A stretch of 64,000 nucleotides of DNA from Chitinophagaceae bacterium. GTDB taxonomy: Bacteria > Bacteroidota > Bacteroidia > Chitinophagales > Chitinophagaceae. The stretch covers positions 35,165 to 99,164 of the forward strand of contig JACMKU010000079.1 of NCBI GenBank assembly GCA_014379965.1, given 5' to 3'. Positions 58,857 through 64,000 of this stretch are shown one piece after another. Every line of letters begins with the position of its first letter. Position 1 is the stretch's first letter. The position numbers and the translations under genes are program-made. The notes under the pieces are model-generated. The model was given only the letters and a program-made list of their open reading frames with translations, was not told where the DNA came from and searched no databases.

Positions 58857-59666
58857 TTAGTTCGTTAGCTTATTTACAAGTAATGAGGCCGCTATCCCCA
58901 GCGCAGTTTCTAACAAGCTGACATTTTCTTCAAGTTCCGTGACTGCCGCCTGCCGCTGCTCGACTACATAGACAGGCGCATTGCGGTTTTGCAGGGTTAC
59001 AAGTTGTGTACGAGCACCAGTTAAGCGTTGTATTGCATAATCAAGGATCGATTGGCTGTATACAACTTCTTCCTGTGTAGTATAAAGAGTGTTAAAATAG
59101 TCTCTTCTCTTGCCAAGAAACACATCGCTAAAGGTCCTGTTGCCTTTATACACCGGGCAATCACCCTGCACATCGCCATGATTTAAATGAGCATTCAATG
59201 CATTCCTCGAGATATTGATAGAAACAGGGGGTTCATCCCCGCGGCCGAATTTATGACACACTGATACCTTATCCTTATTCCGGATCTTGTTCCTGTCTTT
59301 AAATAGCACGGGATCCCAATTGTAGCTTTTGTCGTTGCCGTGGGAGGAAACAATCTTTCTTACATCGTTACGTCCTTTTTCCTTGTCCACTTTCTGTTTC
59401 CCATTGTCTGATTTTCCCTTATCAAAATCCACCGATTTATCCTTTCCTTGGCCCTTGTCCTTATTTTTATCGTCGGTCTTTGCCTTATTACCCTTACCCT
59501 GGTTGTCGTGTCCTTTACCCTTGTCCTGATTTTTTTTCTCTTGGTTGCCCGATTGGCCAGGTTGGTCTTTTTTCTGCTTCCCCTTTTCTTTGTCCTGCGT
59601 AGAACCATCAAGACTTAAGCAACAAGACAATACAGCTATTGGGACAACTATTAATAGATTTTTCAT
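58857..59666 (-). CDS. Lipoprotein with Lys/Asp/Gly-rich low-complexity region and a Cys-His motif domain
   Basis: ATG at 59666 gives 269 residues; the frame is open upstream to 59696. A lipobox-like VLSCCLS follows a hydrophobic stretch. Residues about 25-120 are low complexity, rich in Lys, Asp, Gly and Gln (KDKGQGKDK-type runs), probably extended and strongly charged. Residues about 135-175 hold VSVCHKFGRGDEPPVSINIS and NALNAHLNHGDVQGDCP, a Cys-His motif seen in many extracellular Bacteroidota proteins. The last 80 residues look helical. Surface or periplasmic location is likely; function is unknown. Confidence 0.65.
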   Translation of the reverse strand: MKNLLIVVPIAVLSCCLSLDGSTQDKEKGKQKKDQPGQSGNQEKKNQDKGKGHDNQGKGNKAKTDDKNKDKGQGKDKSVDFDKGKSDNGKQKVDKEKGRNDVRKIVSSHGNDKSYNWDPVLFKDRNKIRNKDKVSVCHKFGRGDEPPVSINISRNALNAHLNHGDVQGDCPVYKGNRTFSDVFLGKRRDYFNTLYTTQEEVVYSQSILDYAIQRLTGARTQLVTLQNRNAPVYVVEQRQAAVTELEENVSLLETALGIAASLLVNKLTN

Positions 59667-59676
59667 AACTATAGAA

Positions 59677-59895
59677 TTAATCGGTTGAATCTGCAAATTC
59701 TTTATCGAGCTTTTCGAGTGATTTCTCCAATTTCTCTGTTTGGTCCTTCAGATCATCGGAAGCCTTTTTTACTTCTCTCTCCGTGGAGTCCATTACTTCT
59801 ATCTCTCTCTTTTCTTCGGTTGATTTGGTTTCACCGCAGGACGCCATACAGAATGCGGCAACAAATATTAATGAAACTATGCTTTTCATAACCAT
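59677..59895 (-). CDS. Small coiled-coil lipoprotein
   Basis: ATG at 59895 or 59889 gives about 72 residues. MKSIVSLIFVAAFCMASCGET has a clear signal peptide and lipobox (MASC). The mature part is a Lys/Glu-rich coiled coil (EREVKKASDDLKDQTEKLEK). It is 10 bases upstream of the low-complexity lipoprotein gene on the same strand, so they are probably one unit. No known function. Confidence 0.7.
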   Translation of the reverse strand: MVMKSIVSLIFVAAFCMASCGETKSTEEKREIEVMDSTEREVKKASDDLKDQTEKLEKSLEKLDKEFADSTD

Positions 59896-60265
59896 GGGAT
59901 TATTATTGTTAATAATGTCGTACAAAAACCTTTCCAAAGAGGAACTTAATCAAAACAAAGATTACAAATGTTCACCAAGCAAGTGTTTTCGGAGTGAAAA
60001 ACCTCTGTGTCACTGTTGCAGCCATCGTGGAATTTTCATGATTGGCATTCGAACTCTCGAATAAGGCAACATTTTTCCCCTTTCCGCGTATTTGTAGTAT
60101 GAAGCTGAGGCATTATCATCAAGGTATGTTGTTTCTGATCCTGCCATTTATATCATCAATTTCGCGACTATTGCGATGAAACAAACCGTGAACAGTAAGT
60201 CTTAATAGTCTTTGCGATTGAGATTTCGCGGTGATCAATTTGCAATTGCTCGATACTATAAATGC
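59896..60265. other. Intergenic region, no gene recognised
   Basis: About 370 bases between the small lipoprotein and the sigma-54-type regulator, both on the - strand. It should hold the lipoprotein promoter. I searched for a sigma-54 TGGCAC/TTGC pair on the - strand and saw none, and no hairpin or RNA gene was evident. Confidence 0.3.
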
Positions 60266-62218
60266 TTAATCAATATTCTCTTTGTGGATACCAAGCTTTT
60301 TCATTTTGGATTTTAATGTTGATGGCGGCACATTCAATACTTCTGCAGCACCACCAGCACCCCATATTCTCCCATTACATTTTTTTAGAATCGTAACAAT
60401 ATAATCCCGTTCGTTCTCGTGGATTGTTTTCATATGTGCATCCTGGTTGACAAATGTAATGTCCTTTGTTTGAGTTGCCGGGACTGACATATCTTCAATG
60501 ACTGTTCCTTTTGCTAACAGTACGCCTCTCTCTATTAAATTTTCAAGTTCACGGATATTTCCGGGCCAACGATAGTTCATCATATTTCTTACTACTTTAT
60601 CCGATAACCCAGTGATTTTTTTCCCTGCTTTACGATTATAGTAGTTTATAAAATGAATAGCAAGGGCAGGGATATCTTCTGTGCGTTCGCGCAATGGCGG
60701 TAATTCAATCGGAAAGACGTTAAGACGGTAGTATAAATCAAGGCGGAAACGTCCCTCTGCAACTTCTTTCTCTAAATTCCTATTGGTGGCGGCTATGATA
60801 CGCACATTGATTTTGATTGATGACGTGCTGCCAATCGGTTCTATTTCCTTTTCCTGGAGCACACGTAGGAGTTTTACCTGGAGGTCAACCGGCATCTCCC
60901 CAATCTCATCTAAAAAAATGGTTCCTCCATTTGCCTGTTCAAACTTGCCGATCCTTTTGTCGGTAGCACCTGTAAATGATCCTTTTTCATGACCGAATAA
61001 TTCAGATTCGATCAGGGTGGCAGGCAAGGCCGCACAATTTACTTTCACCAGCGCTTTGGTTTTGCGGGGCGAAAGTTTATGAATACAATCGGCGATTCTT
61101 TCTTTGCCTGTCCCACTTTCCCCAAGTATCAATACGGCTGTGTCATACGGGGCTACTTGTGTGATTTGGTCAAACACAGTCAAGAGTAAATGGCTGCTGC
61201 CGATAATTCCTTCAAAACCTGGAATATTTGCATTGGTATTATCATTAGTTAATTGTTTAGTATCCTTATTCGAATAGTCGGCATCGACACCAGTATTTTT
61301 AGCAACGTGCATTTGGTCAAGAATGCTATTAAGGGTACGTTGTAGACGATGGAGTATAGCGAGATGTTCCGCACTGTAGGCATCAGGTCGTCGGCTGTAA
61401 AAACAAAAACTAAATGTTTCACCCCCAGCTAACTGAATAGGAAATGTAAGCACTGACATGACACCAAATGTGTCCCTGAATAAGTTACTTAGCGGAGACT
61501 TCAGAATGATCTTTTCAAAAAGGTCTGTATTAAAAAATGCAGCACTGGTTTCTTTCTCTGAAGCAGCATAAATGGCTTTTAACTCATCCGTTGTAACACC
61601 AGCAATCATCGATAGCTCCTTTACGCCGATTGTTTGGTATTCATTAAATCCGATTCGTAAAAAGCAAACCCCATGGTTAAGTATCTTACCCGGATCATCA
61701 AATCCCGCAGCGAGGAAATCGAAAGGAATATCCGGTTGGATTAATTTCCCAATATGCAACAAGTTTTGTCTCCAATCTGTATAGCGGGTTATTGTTTTCT
61801 CTAGCTGCTCAATCAATTCAGCTTCCCTTCTATATTTTGATTCACGGCTATGCTCATGACGGTACTGAGCGATTTCTAATGTAACCAACAAGTCCTTTTC
61901 ACGAAAAGGTTTTACAATAAAACCATAGGGCTCAGTTGTCTTTGCTACAGACAATATTTCTTCATTAGAATTTGCTGACAAATATATAAATGCAATATTA
62001 TCCTGCCTTAATTGTTTCGCCAGGTCAATGCCGGTAAGTTTTCCTTTTAAAAAAATGTCAAGCAGCACGAGGCTTGGCTTTTCTTTCCTTATCATTTCCT
62101 GAGCAATTGGAACGGAACGTGCAATTCCACAAACGTCATAGCCTGCTTTTCCGAGCATGAGTTGTAGGTCATTGGCTTCTACAAACTGGTCTTCAACGAT
62201 TAGAACTTTTTTATTCAC
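60266..62218 (-). CDS. NtrC-like response regulator (REC-GAF-AAA+-Fis)
   Basis: A 650-residue cytoplasmic protein. Residues 1-125 are a receiver domain: phospho-acceptor D54 in LLDIF, with D10, S81 and K103. Residues about 140-305 look like a GAF domain. Residues about 335-565 are the sigma-54-interacting AAA+ ATPase: Walker A GESGTGKE (366-373), GSFTGA (413-418, Ser in place of Ala in GAFTGA) and Walker B GGTIFLDE (431-438). The C-terminal 45 residues are a Fis-type helix-turn-helix ([19 protein letters not shown]). It is preceded 10 bases upstream by a histidine kinase gene, its likely partner. Confidence 0.9.
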   Translation of the reverse strand: MNKKVLIVEDQFVEANDLQLMLGKAGYDVCGIARSVPIAQEMIRKEKPSLVLLDIFLKGKLTGIDLAKQLRQDNIAFIYLSANSNEEILSVAKTTEPYGFIVKPFREKDLLVTLEIAQYRHEHSRESKYRREAELIEQLEKTITRYTDWRQNLLHIGKLIQPDIPFDFLAAGFDDPGKILNHGVCFLRIGFNEYQTIGVKELSMIAGVTTDELKAIYAASEKETSAAFFNTDLFEKIILKSPLSNLFRDTFGVMSVLTFPIQLAGGETFSFCFYSRRPDAYSAEHLAILHRLQRTLNSILDQMHVAKNTGVDADYSNKDTKQLTNDNTNANIPGFEGIIGSSHLLLTVFDQITQVAPYDTAVLILGESGTGKERIADCIHKLSPRKTKALVKVNCAALPATLIESELFGHEKGSFTGATDKRIGKFEQANGGTIFLDEIGEMPVDLQVKLLRVLQEKEIEPIGSTSSIKINVRIIAATNRNLEKEVAEGRFRLDLYYRLNVFPIELPPLRERTEDIPALAIHFINYYNRKAGKKITGLSDKVVRNMMNYRWPGNIRELENLIERGVLLAKGTVIEDMSVPATQTKDITFVNQDAHMKTIHENERDYIVTILKKCNGRIWGAGGAAEVLNVPPSTLKSKMKKLGIHKENID

Positions 62219-62228
62219 TTCCTTTATC

Positions 62229-64000
62229 TTAATTACTGTTAATCAATGCTGAGGCTGAAATATGCGACCGCTTAACGCTCATATCACGCACAAAGGATAT
62301 GTTTATTACAGTGCCGTTATTATTCTCAATAGAAAAATGTCCATCTAGGTCCTCGCTCAGCCCCTTCATCAAACTCATGCCTAGCGAACCAGCTTTCTTA
62401 AGGTCAGTTGGAATGCCAATCCCATTGTCTGAGATGCTGAGTAGATGATGCCCTGGACTAGTATTGGAGAGAGAGATTGATATTACGCCACTATTGTTAT
62501 CTGGAAAGGCATATTTTATTGAATTTGTAATGGCTTCATTCAATATCAGACCTAAAGGAACAGCTTGGCTCACATCTAATTCAAGTGGATCGGTGTTAAA
62601 TTCGAAACGCAATCGTTGCCCGGTATTAAAACTATCACGTAAATAGGAGACTAGCTCACGGATATAGAATGTCATGTCAATGGACGAGACATTTTCTGAG
62701 TTATACAATTTCTGATGAATTAGAGACATTGCATGAACCCTATGTTGGCTGTCGTGAATAGCAGTGAGGGCTGCATCGTTTTGGATATAGGCTGATTGGG
62801 AATTCAACAGGCTCATTACTATCTGGAGGTTGTTTTTGACGCGGTGATGGATTTCCTTTAGCAGCCATTCTTTCTCACTTACCAAATGTTGCAAAGAGAG
62901 ATTTTGTTTGGCGATTTCGTGTTGTTGGGCTTCCAATTTTCTATTCGTTCTTTGCTTAAGCCTGTATCGGTTGTACAGGAGTCCCATAATAATGAAGAGC
63001 AGTGCTACAACTGCAAATGTAATATTCCTCAGTGTTGCTCCCTGCTTCAGTTTATTTTTTTGGAGCTGATCTTGTTTGGTCAGCAATTGAATGTTTTGAT
63101 CTTTTACCACAATATCTTTTTCTTTCTTTTCCGTTTCATACTGTACCTGGAGCTCCGAAATCTGGTGACTTTTTGTTTGATTAAACAGGGAATCATCTAG
63201 TCGCTTGTAGGCTATCAGGTGATTAACAGCAGACCGGTAGTCATGTCTAGCCGTATCAAGCATAAACCAGAACCGATTATTATTTCCCATGTGTAAAAGC
63301 TCAGATAGTTTCCCGGCTAGTTTTTTATGCTCAATTAGGTATTTGGTCGCTAGTTCAAATTGTCCAGAATTAATATAGAATTTTATGACTTCTGCATAAC
63401 ATGCGATATTGGCATAGTCATTCAACTTTAATGTTTTCACCATAGTAAGCAACTGATTGCAGTAAGGCTCAGCCTTATGATATTGTTTTAGAATAGGGTA
63501 ACTTGTTATGTATGCTCGAGCAATATTGTAATCGATACCTATGTCCGTTGGCCTTTCGTATTTTGCCGATAACCTGTTGAGAATATTTATAGCCTCAAAA
63601 GGTTTGTTACGGCTGCTCCAAACATTTGCCATCTCCGTAGTTGTTACATAGATCGCCTTGTAGTCTTTATGCGTTTTGGCTACATCCAGTGCCTTTTCAT
63701 AATAGGCCAGTGCCTTATCTTTTTCACCCAATTCGGAAAATGTACGAGCTATATCGTTATTTATCATGCACATTTGGATGGAATTGTCGCCGACGCTTTC
63801 GGCCGCTTTTAACGCTAACAGTGCGTAATGCAGGGCATTTTTATAATCTCTTTGGCGAGTGTAAATCCTACCCATCAGGCTGTACAGTCCTTGCACGGCA
63901 TCATGATGGATGGTTGCATAAGCATTCAGTGCAAGACGGAGTTTGTGTAATGCAATAAAATCATTCCCATCGATATAATTCAAATCTCCCAGCATATGTA
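62229..64000 (-). CDS. TPR-containing histidine kinase, 5-prime end beyond the window
   Basis: At least 588 residues are visible; the frame is still open at the right edge. Residues 1-280 are TPR-like helical repeats ([31 protein letters not shown]). A hydrophobic segment near 325-345 ([17 protein letters not shown]) is a membrane helix. A coiled coil leads to a HisKA_2-type box with [17 protein letters not shown] and an HATPase domain ([34 protein letters not shown]). The TPR part probably sits outside the cytoplasm and senses a signal. It pairs with the NtrC-like regulator downstream. The N-terminal end and signal peptide cannot be seen. Confidence 0.85.
   Translation of the reverse strand, partial: HMLGDLNYIDGNDFIALHKLRLALNAYATIHHDAVQGLYSLMGRIYTRQRDYKNALHYALLALKAAESVGDNSIQMCMINNDIARTFSELGEKDKALAYYEKALDVAKTHKDYKAIYVTTTEMANVWSSRNKPFEAINILNRLSAKYERPTDIGIDYNIARAYITSYPILKQYHKAEPYCNQLLTMVKTLKLNDYANIACYAEVIKFYINSGQFELATKYLIEHKKLAGKLSELLHMGNNNRFWFMLDTARHDYRSAVNHLIAYKRLDDSLFNQTKSHQISELQVQYETEKKEKDIVVKDQNIQLLTKQDQLQKNKLKQGATLRNITFAVVALLFIIMGLLYNRYRLKQRTNRKLEAQQHEIAKQNLSLQHLVSEKEWLLKEIHHRVKNNLQIVMSLLNSQSAYIQNDAALTAIHDSQHRVHAMSLIHQKLYNSENVSSIDMTFYIRELVSYLRDSFNTGQRLRFEFNTDPLELDVSQAVPLGLILNEAITNSIKYAFPDNNSGVISISLSNTSPGHHLLSISDNGIGIPTDLKKAGSLGMSLMKGLSEDLDGHFSIENNNGTVINISFVRDMSVKRSHISASALINSN

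Noticed and set aside
59360..59611. Lys/Arg-rich - strand open frame of 83 residues
   Set aside because: It is an alternative frame of the low-complexity lipoprotein gene.

Overview
The window comes from a Bacteroidota genome. The evidence is a SusD-type C-terminus at the left edge, many secreted and lipoprotein glycosidases, a TPR sensor kinase paired with an NtrC-like regulator, sparse Shine-Dalgarno sequences, and intergenic hairpins of the kind common in Chitinophagaceae-like genomes. No rRNA, tRNA, CRISPR array or intact mobile element was seen.

About 55 kb (2-55605) is one carbohydrate locus. Nearly all of it is on the + strand with gaps of a few bases, interrupted only by repeat-bearing gaps at 25755-25942, 29709-29964 and 41938-42115. 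The enzyme set points to pectin, and specifically to rhamnogalacturonan II (RG-II): a PL1-like pectate lyase, a beta-helix/DUF6298 protein, a GH140-type apiosidase, a GH141-type beta-helix fucosidase fused to a rhamnose-mutarotase-like domain, a GH127 protein, GH78 and GH106 rhamnosidases, GH2 and GH43-type enzymes, a DUF5703 protein and a sialate-O-acetylesterase-type esterase. Transport across the inner membrane would use FucP-, SSS- (three) and BASS-type carriers.

Two blocks of cytoplasmic genes sit among the glycosidases. Block 1 (18955-25754) has an SSS symporter, two DHDPS/NAL-family aldolase-like proteins, an iron-type alcohol dehydrogenase, a PdxA-family dehydrogenase and a DUF1537 kinase. 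It lies directly after a GH78-sialidase-like fusion suited to the Rha-Kdo side chain and after two adjacent genes that may together correspond to a Dha/arabinofuranose-removing enzyme. The gene set matches a chemically consistent route from Dha: aldol cleavage to pyruvate and a four-carbon aldehyde acid, reduction to D-threonate, phosphorylation, then oxidation and decarboxylation to DHAP. Block 2 (32514-44089) has a Gfo/Idh/MocA dehydrogenase, an SSS symporter, a RuBisCO-like protein, a second DUF1537 kinase, an Asp/Glu-racemase-fold protein and a BASS transporter. It fits apiose (3-oxo-isoapionate) catabolism. The locus therefore appears to couple removal of rare RG-II sugars to their breakdown.

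The locus ends with the esterase on the - strand and a divergent AraC-type regulator (55721-56650). The remainder (56668-64000) looks unrelated: a hairpin repeat, a DinB-fold protein, a decayed cluster of hydrolase fragments with identifiable junctions and frameshifts, two small lipoproteins, and a TPR histidine kinase with a sigma-54-type response regulator. All assignments are from reading the sequence and family knowledge; no database search was run.
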